10,093 nucleotides of DNA from Chitinophagaceae bacterium. GTDB taxonomy: Bacteria; Bacteroidota; Bacteroidia; Chitinophagales; Chitinophagaceae. Of the stretch, positions 1 through 6,087 are shown piece by piece. The notes under the pieces were generated by a model, which saw only the letters and a list, made by a program, of their open reading frames with translations, was not told where the DNA came from and ran no database searches. The position numbers and the translations under genes were made by a program. The stretch is from the NCBI GenBank assembly GCA_947468255.1, contig CANIMM010000092.1, positions 1-10,093 on the forward strand, read 5' to 3'. Position 1 is the stretch's first letter; each line of letters starts with the position of its first letter.

Positions 1-127
1 ATGTTGGTCATATTATTTATTTTATCACTTTTACATCGTAACATGGAGAATCCAGCGTTCTGTCTTGCTGCTGTTATCATTCTCAGGTATTTCTGGCAGT
101 AGTATATTTTTTCATTCAATTTTTAAA

Positions 128-168
128 TTAATCGAAAAACGGTAAAACATAATAATAAATTCGATTAA
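128..168 (-). terminator. Inverted repeat downstream of the collagen-like adhesin, possible weak terminator
   Basis: Perfect 9-bp arms TTAATCGAA (128-136) and TTCGATTAA (160-168) enclose an AT-rich 23-base loop. On the minus strand the hairpin would form about 20 bases after the stop codon of the 188-2053 gene and is followed by a T-rich stretch. The long loop and AT-rich stem make it a poor intrinsic terminator, so it could instead be an operator or chance symmetry. The remaining bases 1-187 hold only short open frames that I could not assign to any gene. Confidence 0.3.
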
Positions 169-187
169 ATACTTATAGAATAAAAAA

Positions 188-2053
188 TTAAAAAGATCTT
201 ACTGCTCTAACAGCACAAGTTGTAGTTGTAAAATGATAATTTACTGTACCTGCTTCACTATTATAAAAACTCACATACCATGCATACTTATTTGGAAATT
301 GTGATTCAGGGTCGGGGTCCTTTGTTGAACTCCAATACCAAGCTTCCCCAATGCCTCCAATTGCTGTTCGATTTAAGCATATTTTATATAATTCATCCCT
401 ACTAGGCAAATACCAATCAGTATAAATTCCTTGTACAAAATCACTGCATAATTTAGCCGCAAGTCCAGCTGTAGCATCTCCTGATATGATATCAATCGTG
501 TTTTGATTACCTGTTCCAATTACTCTAGCAGCGGCACCTGCAATAGGAACTTCACCGCTAGTCCAAGCGGCACCTCCACTTAAATTAGCTGTAGAGATAA
601 TTAAACCATGTGTGACATTTGCATCATATCCAGGATCGTTTGGTTGTAAAATATAAGCTACTTTCCCTCCCTGATAAGCTACTCCTATAGATAATGGAGC
701 AGCAGCAGCTCCACCTGTCAAATTTGTCCAAGCTGAACCTGAATAAACTTCTAATTCGCCTGATCCTAATGCGCAGTTTTTACACCAAATAATGAGTCCA
801 GCCTCGGGTAAACTGATAACATCTCTTTGAGCAGCAGTCATTCTTGGTGGTAAAAAACCTTGAGCAGTTGAGCTGACTTCTAATGCTGCAGAACTTACAG
901 GAGCTGCTGAAGTTCCAATAGCCACGGAAGAGGAAAAAGATTTTATACCAGCAAGTGTTTGCGCTGCTGTTGTAACAATTCCTCCGTTGGTTCCATCAGC
1001 TGGGGCTAAGTTTAGAACGCCGGATGTAATGCTTGCACCATTGGCAGTAGATGAAACAGTAATGGTTCCAACATTGGCTACCGAACCAGTTGCACCAGTT
1101 AATCCTTGAATGCCTTGTGCACCTGCAGCTCCCGCCGCTCCTACTGCTCCCTGAATACCAGGAATACCTTGTGCACCTGCTGGCCCTTGTGGACCTGCCG
1201 GCCCCGTTGCACCATCTGCACCCGGAGTCCCTTGGATGCCTTGTGCACCTGCAGCTCCTGCTGTTCCAGAAATGCCTTGGCTGCCTTGTGCACCTGCGGC
1301 TCCCGCTATACCCGGAATACCCTGAGCCCCAGCCGGACCTTGCGCTCCCGCAGCTCCATCTGCTCCTGCCAATCCTTGAACACCTTGTGGGCCCGCCGGA
1401 CCTGCTGGCCCATCCGCACCTGGAATTCCTGGAACACCTTTTGCACCTGTTGGACCTGTTAAGGCAGCGGCTTGTACAAAGGCGGTGGTGGCAATTTGGT
1501 TGCTATTGTTACCCGTTGCTGCGGTGGGCGCTGTGGGCACACCCGTCAACGCCGGGGAAGCGGCAAGGCTGGTCAAGTTGCCATTGCTGGTAACCGCACC
1601 CGTAAGATTGGCATTGGTGGTAACAGTGGCTGCACTATTTGCCGAGCCGGCATTGAATGCATAAGGCACACTCACCAACTGTACCGTACCAATATCTAAA
1701 TAATTATTATTAGATGCCGGATCAAGTTCTACCTGCAAATACTTGTCTCCCACCGACCAGTTTACACCAGCGATAGTACCAGTAGTACTCGCAGCACCTG
1801 CACTTCCAATCTGCACAGAAAACAAACCCCCTAAATTAGTAGTAATAGCGCGAATTTCTGAATACACCACCGCTCCAGAAGGCAATAAATTATGAATCGA
1901 CAATCGAAGTTTCATCGACTGATTAGGTAAGGGATTTCCCACTGCATTTCTTGCAACTCCCTGGTAGTTCAATAAATTAGGCGCCTGAGCAAAGCCAGAA
2001 AAGCTCATCGCAAGCAGGGTAAACATTAAAAGTGTTTTGGATTTTAAATGCAT
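188..2053 (-). CDS. Secreted collagen-like adhesin with C-terminal DUF1566 (Lcl-type) domain
   Basis: This is a mosaic surface or secreted protein of 621 residues. Residues 1-23 form a Sec signal peptide (LLMFTLLAMSFSGFAQ). Residues 25-162 are a beta-rich module starting NLLNYQGVARN that commonly opens Bacteroidota 'tail fibre domain' proteins. Residues ~166-197 resemble a phage tail-fibre repeat (NQIATTAFVQ). Residues 200-325 are 42 unbroken Gly-X-Y triplets. Residues ~360-447 carry the Bacteroidota fibre motif LEVSSTAQGFLPPRM. Residues ~455-621 match DUF1566/Lcl_C (DWYLPSRDEL, YWSST, final CAVRAVR). Collagen plus DUF1566 is the layout of the Legionella Lcl adhesin, so attachment to glycans or host/matrix surfaces is a reasonable inference. 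Five cysteines lie after residue 420 (424, 427, 536, 559, 613) and could form disulfides. No T9SS sorting tail is present; the upstream neighbour at 2329-2877 has one. The N-terminus is paralogous to the 3332-5773 product. The start is fixed by the signal peptide and its match to that paralogue. Confidence 0.9.
   Translation of the reverse strand: MHLKSKTLLMFTLLAMSFSGFAQAPNLLNYQGVARNAVGNPLPNQSMKLRLSIHNLLPSGAVVYSEIRAITTNLGGLFSVQIGSAGAASTTGTIAGVNWSVGDKYLQVELDPASNNNYLDIGTVQLVSVPYAFNAGSANSAATVTTNANLTGAVTSNGNLTSLAASPALTGVPTAPTAATGNNSNQIATTAFVQAAALTGPTGAKGVPGIPGADGPAGPAGPQGVQGLAGADGAAGAQGPAGAQGIPGIAGAAGAQGSQGISGTAGAAGAQGIQGTPGADGATGPAGPQGPAGAQGIPGIQGAVGAAGAAGAQGIQGLTGATGSVANVGTITVSSTANGASITSGVLNLAPADGTNGGIVTTAAQTLAGIKSFSSSVAIGTSAAPVSSAALEVSSTAQGFLPPRMTAAQRDVISLPEAGLIIWCKNCALGSGELEVYSGSAWTNLTGGAAAAPLSIGVAYQGGKVAYILQPNDPGYDANVTHGLIISTANLSGGAAWTSGEVPIAGAAARVIGTGNQNTIDIISGDATAGLAAKLCSDFVQGIYTDWYLPSRDELYKICLNRTAIGGIGEAWYWSSTKDPDPESQFPNKYAWYVSFYNSEAGTVNYHFTTTTCAVRAVRSF
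1079..1456 (-). repeat. Collagen-like Gly-X-Y repeat tract inside the adhesin
   Basis: Forty-two consecutive Gly-X-Y triplets (residues 200-325 of the 621-residue protein) without a single interruption, rich in GAQ, GPA, GIP, GIQ and GAA. Bacterial tracts of this kind form stable trimeric triple helices without hydroxyproline, so the protein is probably a trimer with this tract as its stalk. The tract is clearly GC-richer than its flanks, as expected from Gly, Ala and Pro codons. It also keeps the opposite strand open, producing long false reading frames there. Confidence 0.95.
1463..1558 (-). other. Phage tail-fibre-like motif within the adhesin
   Basis: Residues 166-197 of the 621-residue protein read like the short repeat seen in many phage side-tail-fibre proteins (SPALTGVPTAPTAATG followed by NQIATTAFVQ). 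It lies directly before the collagen tract. The match is from memory of the family, not from a search. Confidence 0.7.
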
Positions 2054-2055
2054 AG

Positions 2056-2136
2056 TTTAGTCGGGTTTTATTATTGTTGGTTATTTTAAAATCGGGTTTA
2101 GTTGAGTATTGTTATTGTTGGTGCTTTTAAATGCAG
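2056..2136 (-). repeat. Two ~41-bp leader repeats just upstream of the collagen adhesin start
   Basis: Units 2056-2096 and 2097-2136 share the plus-strand pattern TTTAGTYGRG, then TATT-rich sequence, GTTGGT and TTTTAA. In coding orientation each reads roughly CCAACAATAA followed by CTAAAC. The outer unit even contains a decoy of the gene start: CTGCATTTAAAA matches the true ATGCATTTAAAA at 2053, with CTG replacing ATG. This suggests stepwise duplication of the 5' leader, including the start codon. Equivalent units precede the paralogue at 5773. Confidence 0.7.
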
Positions 2137-2205
2137 GTTTAGGGTTTAGATGTTTAGGGGTTTAGGAGTTTAGAGGTTTAGGAGTTTAGAGGTTTAGGAG
2201 TTTAG
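2137..2205. repeat. 8-bp GTTTAG (CTAAAC) tandem array, 9 copies
   Basis: GTTTAG begins at 2137, 2144, 2152, 2160, 2168, 2176, 2184, 2192 and 2200, an 8-bp period with a single 7-bp step. The filler alternates between GG/AG and GA. The array lies between the small T9SS gene and the adhesin start, so copy number changes would alter spacing in the leader or promoter, not the reading frame. The sister array at 5891-5935 has six units, one of them imperfect. Confidence 0.85.
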
Positions 2206-2255
2206 ACCTATTATCATTTATCCATTACCATCTATCCATTATTTATTATTCATTT

Positions 2256-2350
2256 ATCATTGAAGAACTTTCAGTTTTCAGTTAACCAGTTATCAGTTAT
2301 CCATTATCATCTATCCATTATTCAGTTATCAATTAACCTTGAGTATTTTA
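2256..2350. repeat. 95-bp perfect intercassette repeat, copy A
   Basis: This segment is identical base for base to 5993-6087. It covers the last 22 bases of the small T9SS gene and the non-coding sequence after it, an AT-rich series of CAGTTATC and TATCCATTA-like words. The surrounding coding DNA of the two cassettes has diverged more than this mostly non-coding stretch. The rest of the gap from about 2206 is also alignable to copy B apart from a 7-bp indel and a few substitutions. Confidence 0.9.
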
Positions 2351-2877
2351 AAAGCTCCTTTCTTCACCAGCCTTCCATTAACCGGGTGGGTTTGGCGGAT
2401 ATTTAAAAAATAGGGACCTGCTGTGAGTCCGCTCAGATCCCATTTTTCTATGACCCCCATCCCGTTATATAAAATTTTTACTTCCTTTAATTTGGCTCCT
2501 TTTTCATCCAACAACTCAATTTGGTGATTGCCTTTATTGGCATGCAGGATATTGATATGCAATTCATTTTTTACAGGGTTCGGGTATACGATTATTTCAT
2601 TGGGCAAAAAAGAGGCTACCATATTGGTTTCCGGCTGATTTTCTACCTTGTATTGTAATAGCCCGTTGGTGACCAGTAAATTACTATTGCCCATGGTGGT
2701 AATGGCGGCAGATTCGCCTACACTCCACTCAATACTATAATTACCCTTAGTTACTTGATTGCCAGCAATATTGACCGTATAGGGATACGCAATTTGAGCA
2801 GTTGATATTTCAAAACTAACGATCGAAGCGAGAAAGAGAAGTAAAAATGGGGTAGAAAATATTTTACGGAGCTGCAT
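2329..2877 (-). CDS. Small secreted protein with T9SS type A sorting domain (copy A)
   Basis: The protein has 182 residues. Residues 1-27 form a signal peptide (FLLLFLASIVSFEISTAQ). Residues ~31-90 are a short beta-rich module with EWSVGESAA and TNGLLQY, a pattern often found ahead of sorting tails in Bacteroidota. Residues ~94-182 are a type A T9SS C-terminal domain with the hallmark YPNPVKNEL (98-106) and a GLTAGPYFLNI-type strand near the end. Proteins with this tail cross the outer membrane through the type IX secretion system and are usually anchored to the surface. By hand count it is about 85% identical to the 6066-6707 product. It precedes the collagen adhesin on the same strand with a 275-bp repeat-filled gap, so co-expression is plausible. 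It has its own upstream region with two palindromes. The mature part beyond the sorting tail is small, so an accessory or anchoring role for the adhesin is possible but unproven. Confidence 0.9.
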   Translation of the reverse strand: MQLRKIFSTPFLLLFLASIVSFEISTAQIAYPYTVNIAGNQVTKGNYSIEWSVGESAAITTMGNSNLLVTNGLLQYKVENQPETNMVASFLPNEIIVYPNPVKNELHINILHANKGNHQIELLDEKGAKLKEVKILYNGMGVIEKWDLSGLTAGPYFLNIRQTHPVNGRLVKKGAFKILKVN

Positions 2878-2932
2878 TTATTTCTTTGTAGTTATTAAAG
2901 CGCAAAGTGAACCTTAATGCACAAGAAATGGC

Positions 2933-2983
2933 ATTGACTTATATCAATAAACATTTTTTTTGAAATTTATTGACATATGTCAA
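2933..2983. promoter_or_regulatory. Paired palindromes upstream of T9SS gene copy A, candidate operators
   Basis: TTGACATATGTCAA at 2970-2983 is a perfect 14-bp palindrome. A second related element, ATTGACTTATATCAAT at 2933-2948, has the same TTGA-N6-TCAA frame. They are 36 bp apart, between three and four helical turns. They lie about 57-106 bp before the start at 2877, in an otherwise gene-free stretch (2878-3104). Two similar dyads at this distance are what a dimeric regulator site looks like. No regulator can be assigned. The upstream region of the sister gene lacks them. Confidence 0.45.
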
Positions 2984-3104
2984 GATTAGGGACCAGGTAT
3001 CATCCTGGATTATAAAATCTATATATTGAAATGAATTCTAACAGCTATTTTTTTGCGTTTTTTGAATGCTTTGCATAAATGGTTACTCATCAGTTTGAGG
3101 CATT

Positions 3105-3134
3105 AAAAAACCACCCTCTGTTGGGAGGATGGTT
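3105..3134 (-). terminator. Intrinsic terminator after the fibre gene and its remnant tail
   Basis: On the minus strand the stem AACCATCCTC (complement of 3125-3134) pairs with GAGGGTGGTT (complement of 3109-3118), ten pairs including one G-U, around a six-base loop. The run of six U residues (3105-3110) overlaps the end of the stem. It sits 27 bases after the stop codon of the remnant at 3161-3331, not close to the stop at 3332. This fits the idea that the gene originally ended at 3161. Confidence 0.8.
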
Positions 3135-3160
3135 ATGTTTTTATTTCGTGTAATAAAATT

Positions 3161-3331
3161 TTAATTCTTTTTATTAATAAGTTGGTTAACCAAGGCTTTT
3201 AATTCATCAATTTGTTTTTGTTGTTCTTGTATAGCATTAGTCAACACGGGAACTAAATTGGAATACGTAATACCTGAAATTTCTCTGACTCGTCCTGAAA
3301 TAACTTTACTTCAAAACTTTAAAACAATTGG
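3161..3331 (-). pseudogene. In-frame remnant of a fibre C-terminus (S74 chaperone-like coiled coil)
   Basis: Directly after the TAA of the 813-residue gene the same frame continues for 56 codons to a TAA at 3161-3163, interrupted only by one TGA a few codons in. From about 3302 downward it reads SGRVREISGITYSN, then LVPVLTNAIQEQQKQIDELK, then ALVNQLINKKN. The VPVLxxAIQEQQKQIxELK coiled coil is the characteristic end of Bacteroidota tail-fibre proteins with an intramolecular chaperone (peptidase S74) domain. The catalytic upstream part of that domain is missing and there is no start codon. The most likely explanation is an old 3' end left behind after replacement or deletion of the distal part of the fibre gene. 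Readthrough of two stops is less likely. Confidence 0.75.
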
Positions 3332-5773
3332 TTATTTTATACAATATCTTAATTGTCCATTGGCAGAAACCACAAATAAATTAACCATACCCCCTGGTGC
3401 AATTGTAAAAGTTGGAACTCCTGCATTTCCATTAATAGCCGCTACATAAAACCTAGTGGTCGTTAAGGCATTTGAAACATATGCACCACCGCTGTAATTA
3501 TAAATTGTTAAAGTAAATCCTACAGGTAAGTCTTCTGGAAAAAGAGGTATATTTCCATGTTGAGTAGAAATTATATAGCCAGAATATTTATATAAATCAG
3601 ATGCATTGATATTTGTATCATCGGATGTTTTAGTGGTACCAGCACCACCAGCAGCTTGCCATGTTGGAATTCCGTTTGCATTTGCAGTTAATACTTGACC
3701 AGCGGTTCCATCTACTTTTGGATAAGTAACCGCACCGGCTGTAATGGTACCACTAGTTTTCACATTAGTTACAGCTGTGTTTCCCAATTGAATGCTGTTG
3801 GGAGCCGAGACGCTTGCTTGATACCCTATAGCTGTAGCGTTGGTTAAGTTGTTAGCTCCAAAATCAGCTTGCATTCCAATTGCGGTATTGTTGCTGCCAG
3901 TTGTATTTCCATTGCCAGATCTCCAGCCAATCGCCGTATTATTGTTACCGTTACTATTGTGAAGTGATTCACGCCCAAATGCACTATTGTATATCCCGGT
4001 AGTGTTATTAGCAAGTGTGCCTTCACCGAAGGCAGAATTATCATCACCCGTGCTATTGTTTTTAAGTGCGCCTTCTCCAACCGCTGTGTTGTTAGCTCCG
4101 GTCGTATTGGGATAAAGCGCAGCCCAACCAAACGCTGTATTATTTGCTCCAGTCGTATTTGCCTGAAGTGCATACCATCCGGTTGCTGTATTTTGTTCTC
4201 CTGTCGTATTTTTTGAAAGTGCATTAAATCCAGTCGCTGTATTGTACTTTCCTGTAGTATTACTTTTAAGTGCGGAGAAGCCAAATGCACTATTCTCTCT
4301 CCCCTCAGTGTTCGATTGAAGTGCGTTTGCACCATTGGCTGTATTTTCGTTTCCATTAATATTGGATTCAAGTGCATTTACTCCAGTCGCTGTATTATTT
4401 GAGCCTATAGTATTACTTTTAAGTGCGTTTAAACCAAATGCACTATTCTGTTGCCCGGTAGTGTTAAACTCAAGTGCGCCAGAGCCAACCGCTGTATTAT
4501 TCCCTCCAGTATTATTCTTAAGTGCATGATTACCAACCGCAGTGTTAAAATTGGCAGTGGTGTTATTTGAAAGTGAATTGCTACCAATGGCGGTATTGGC
4601 CAAGCCGCCGGTATTAGCTTTAAGTGCAGCAGAACCAATGGCTGTATTGTTATACCCCGTCGTGTTTGAGTAAAGTGACTCGTGCCCAACTGCTGTAAGG
4701 TAACTTCCACCTGTAACGCTTGTAAGTACATCTTTACCAATCCCCACATTATTATCTGTACTACTATTAAGACCACGCCCAACAGTCATTCCATTTACCT
4801 TCAAATCATAGGTCCCCAGGTCAACTGCTTGCGTAGCTCCAGTGTAAGGAACACCTGAAGCTGAAGCACTTAAAACACCATTAGTAATGGTTAAACCTGT
4901 ACCAACTTTAATTCCTCCTAATTCAGATGCGCTTGCATTTGGTAAACTATATGCAGCTGGGACTGATGGCTTATTAGTTAAATCATTATAACTACCACTA
5001 GTTGCAACTGTTGCTAAGCTTGCAGCATCAGCTTTTAATGCTAAACTTGAATTTACATCTGAAGCATCTGCTTTTAATGCCAAGCTTGTATTTACATCTG
5101 CAGCATTTGCTTTTAATGCCAAGCTTGTATTTACATCAGCAGCATTTGCCTTCAAATTTAACGCTGCTAGCGTTAAATCACTAATAGGCTTTGATGCGTC
5201 ACTGGTATTATTCACTAAATCTAATCCTACCTTCGATTTATTGATACTTGCAATCATATCAGTTGTAATAGCTCCATTGGCAATAGAAGTTTGGTTTCCT
5301 ACACTTGTTACTACCCCCGTTAAATTTGCATTGGTTTTAACAGTAGCTGCACTACCTGCAGCAAAAGCATAGGGCACACTCACTAGCTGTACCGTGCCAA
5401 TATCTAAGTAATTATTATTAGCTGCTGGATCAAGTTCTACCTGTAAAAACTTATCTCCTACTGTCCAGTTAACTCCAGCAATAGTACCTGAAGAACTTGC
5501 GGCGCCAGCACTTCCTATCTGCACCGAAAACAGTCCACCTAAATTAGTAGTAATAGAGCGGATTTCTGAATACACTACCGCTCCCGAAGGCAATAAATTA
5601 TGAATCGACAATCGGAGTTTCATCGTCTGATTAGGCAAGGGATTGCCCACTGTATTTCTTGCTACCCCTTGGTAATTCAATAAATTAGGCGTCTGAGCAA
5701 AGCCAGAAAAGCTAAGAGCCAGGAGGGCTAAAAATAAAATCGCTTTGGTTTTTAAATGTGATGTTGGATGCAT
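3332..5773 (-). CDS. Large repeat-rich tail-fibre/YadA-like secreted adhesin
   Basis: The protein has 813 residues. Residues 1-27 form a signal peptide (AILFLALLALSFSGFAQ). Residues 29-163 are the same N-terminal module as in the 188-2053 product; I count 8 differences in 109 aligned residues. Residues 205-256 are four 13-residue LALKANAADVNTS-type repeats. Residues ~261-304 are a fibre linker (SYNDLTNKPS, SASELGGIKVG). Residues 352-636 are about seventeen 17-residue repeats with core NTAxGxxAL and NTTG. Residues ~680-708 carry AVTYPKVDGTAGQVLTAN, which often precedes an S74 chaperone in related proteins. Residues 711-813 form a beta-rich C-terminal tip I do not recognise. The NTAxG repeats resemble YadA/Hep_Hag head repeats that build trimeric left-handed beta-roll heads, so a trimeric fibre adhesin is inferred. 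It has no T9SS tail; its upstream neighbour does. The start is supported by the signal peptide, with AAAACC just before ATG. It may have lost an earlier chaperone end (see 3161-3331). Confidence 0.9.
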   Translation of the reverse strand: MHPTSHLKTKAILFLALLALSFSGFAQTPNLLNYQGVARNTVGNPLPNQTMKLRLSIHNLLPSGAVVYSEIRSITTNLGGLFSVQIGSAGAASSSGTIAGVNWTVGDKFLQVELDPAANNNYLDIGTVQLVSVPYAFAAGSAATVKTNANLTGVVTSVGNQTSIANGAITTDMIASINKSKVGLDLVNNTSDASKPISDLTLAALNLKANAADVNTSLALKANAADVNTSLALKADASDVNSSLALKADAASLATVATSGSYNDLTNKPSVPAAYSLPNASASELGGIKVGTGLTITNGVLSASASGVPYTGATQAVDLGTYDLKVNGMTVGRGLNSSTDNNVGIGKDVLTSVTGGSYLTAVGHESLYSNTTGYNNTAIGSAALKANTGGLANTAIGSNSLSNNTTANFNTAVGNHALKNNTGGNNTAVGSGALEFNTTGQQNSAFGLNALKSNTIGSNNTATGVNALESNINGNENTANGANALQSNTEGRENSAFGFSALKSNTTGKYNTATGFNALSKNTTGEQNTATGWYALQANTTGANNTAFGWAALYPNTTGANNTAVGEGALKNNSTGDDNSAFGEGTLANNTTGIYNSAFGRESLHNSNGNNNTAIGWRSGNGNTTGSNNTAIGMQADFGANNLTNATAIGYQASVSAPNSIQLGNTAVTNVKTSGTITAGAVTYPKVDGTAGQVLTANANGIPTWQAAGGAGTTKTSDDTNINASDLYKYSGYIISTQHGNIPLFPEDLPVGFTLTIYNYSGGAYVSNALTTTRFYVAAINGNAGVPTFTIAPGGMVNLFVVSANGQLRYCIK
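3866..4720 (-). repeat. About seventeen 51-bp (17-residue) NTTG/NTAxGxxAL repeats
   Basis: Residues 352-636 of the 813-residue protein repeat every 17 residues, with three units one residue off (18, 16 and 16). Consensus is N-T-T-G-x-x-N-T-A-x-G-x-x-A-L-x-x. The Asn, Thr and Gly positions are strongly kept while the x positions vary from unit to unit. The DNA of the units is also diverged, so the array is old and not freshly expanded. The variable positions would lie at regular points of a beta-roll surface. Confidence 0.9.
5006..5161 (-). repeat. Four 39-bp (13-residue) LALKANAADVNTS repeats
   Basis: Residues 205-217, 218-230, 231-243 and 244-256 of the 813-residue protein are LNLKANAADVNTS, LALKANAADVNTS, LALKADASDVNSS and LALKADAASLATV. 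Such L-x-L-K-A-x-A-x-D-V-N repeats are common in phage and bacterial fibre shafts. Some units are nearly identical in DNA as well, indicating more recent duplication than in the 51-bp array. Confidence 0.9.
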
Positions 5774-5809
5774 GGTTTTGAGGTGTTTTATTATTGTTAG
5801 AAATTTTAG

Positions 5810-5891
5810 TTTAGTTGAGTATTATTATTGTTGGTACTTTTTAATTCGAGTTTAGTTGAGTGTTTATTTTGTTGGTGCTTTTTAATTCGAG
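5810..5891 (-). repeat. Two 41-bp leader repeats upstream of the large fibre gene
   Basis: Units 5810-5850 and 5851-5891 both begin TTTAGTTGAG on the plus strand, pass through GTTGGT and end TTTAATTCGAG. A third degenerate unit (about 5776-5809) touches the start codon. In coding orientation each unit carries CCAACAA and CAACTAAAC. The same repeats precede the paralogous gene at 2053, so the leader repeats arose before or together with cassette duplication. Confidence 0.75.
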
Positions 5892-5935
5892 TTTAGAGGC
5901 TTAGGGTTTAGGGGTTTAGGAGTTTAGGAGTTTAG
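5891..5935. repeat. 8-bp GTTTAG (CTAAAC) tandem array, 6 units
   Basis: GTTTAG begins at 5891, 5906, 5914, 5922 and 5930, with an imperfect GCTTAG at 5899. It is the counterpart of the nine-unit array at 2137-2205, in the same place relative to both flanking genes. The copy-number difference shows that the array has changed length since duplication. Confidence 0.8.
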
Positions 5936-5992
5936 ACCTATTATCATTTATCCACTATCATCTATCCATTATCATTTATCCATTATTTAACT

Positions 5993-6087
5993 ATCATTGA
6001 AGAACTTTCAGTTTTCAGTTAACCAGTTATCAGTTATCCATTATCATCTATCCATTATTCAGTTATCAATTAACCTTGAGTATTTTA
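5993..6087. repeat. 95-bp perfect intercassette repeat, copy B
   Basis: Identical to 2256-2350, at a distance of 3737 bp in direct orientation. It covers the 3' end and stop codon of the T9SS gene copy B and the AT-rich sequence that follows. Homologous recombination between the two copies would delete one T9SS gene and the 813-residue fibre gene and leave one intact two-gene cassette. Confidence 0.9.

Noticed and set aside
1..127. Short open frames at the left edge (plus strand 1-102; minus strand reading LLPEIPENDNSSKTERWILH)
   Set aside because: They are too short and without recognisable similarity. They could be edge fragments of a neighbouring gene, but nothing supports a call.
1090..1699. 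Long plus-strand reading frames (up to 167 residues) rich in Leu, His, Cys and Trp
   Set aside because: They are antisense shadows of the collagen tract, kept open by Gly/Ala/Pro codons. They have low-complexity composition and no start context.
2137..2205. Telomere-like or CRISPR-like repeat array
   Set aside because: The 8-bp period without spacers rules out CRISPR. Copies sit between paralogous genes, so a simple tandem repeat is enough.
3258..3449. Plus-strand 63-residue frame across the end of the fibre gene
   Set aside because: It is antisense to the fibre C-terminus and the S74-like remnant, which explain the sequence better.
3844..4782. Additional minus-strand frames of 117 and 177 residues inside the 51-bp repeat array
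   Set aside because: They are frame-shifted readings of a 51-bp repeat (a multiple of three), so open frames recur in all phases. The 813-residue frame has the signal peptide and conserved motifs.
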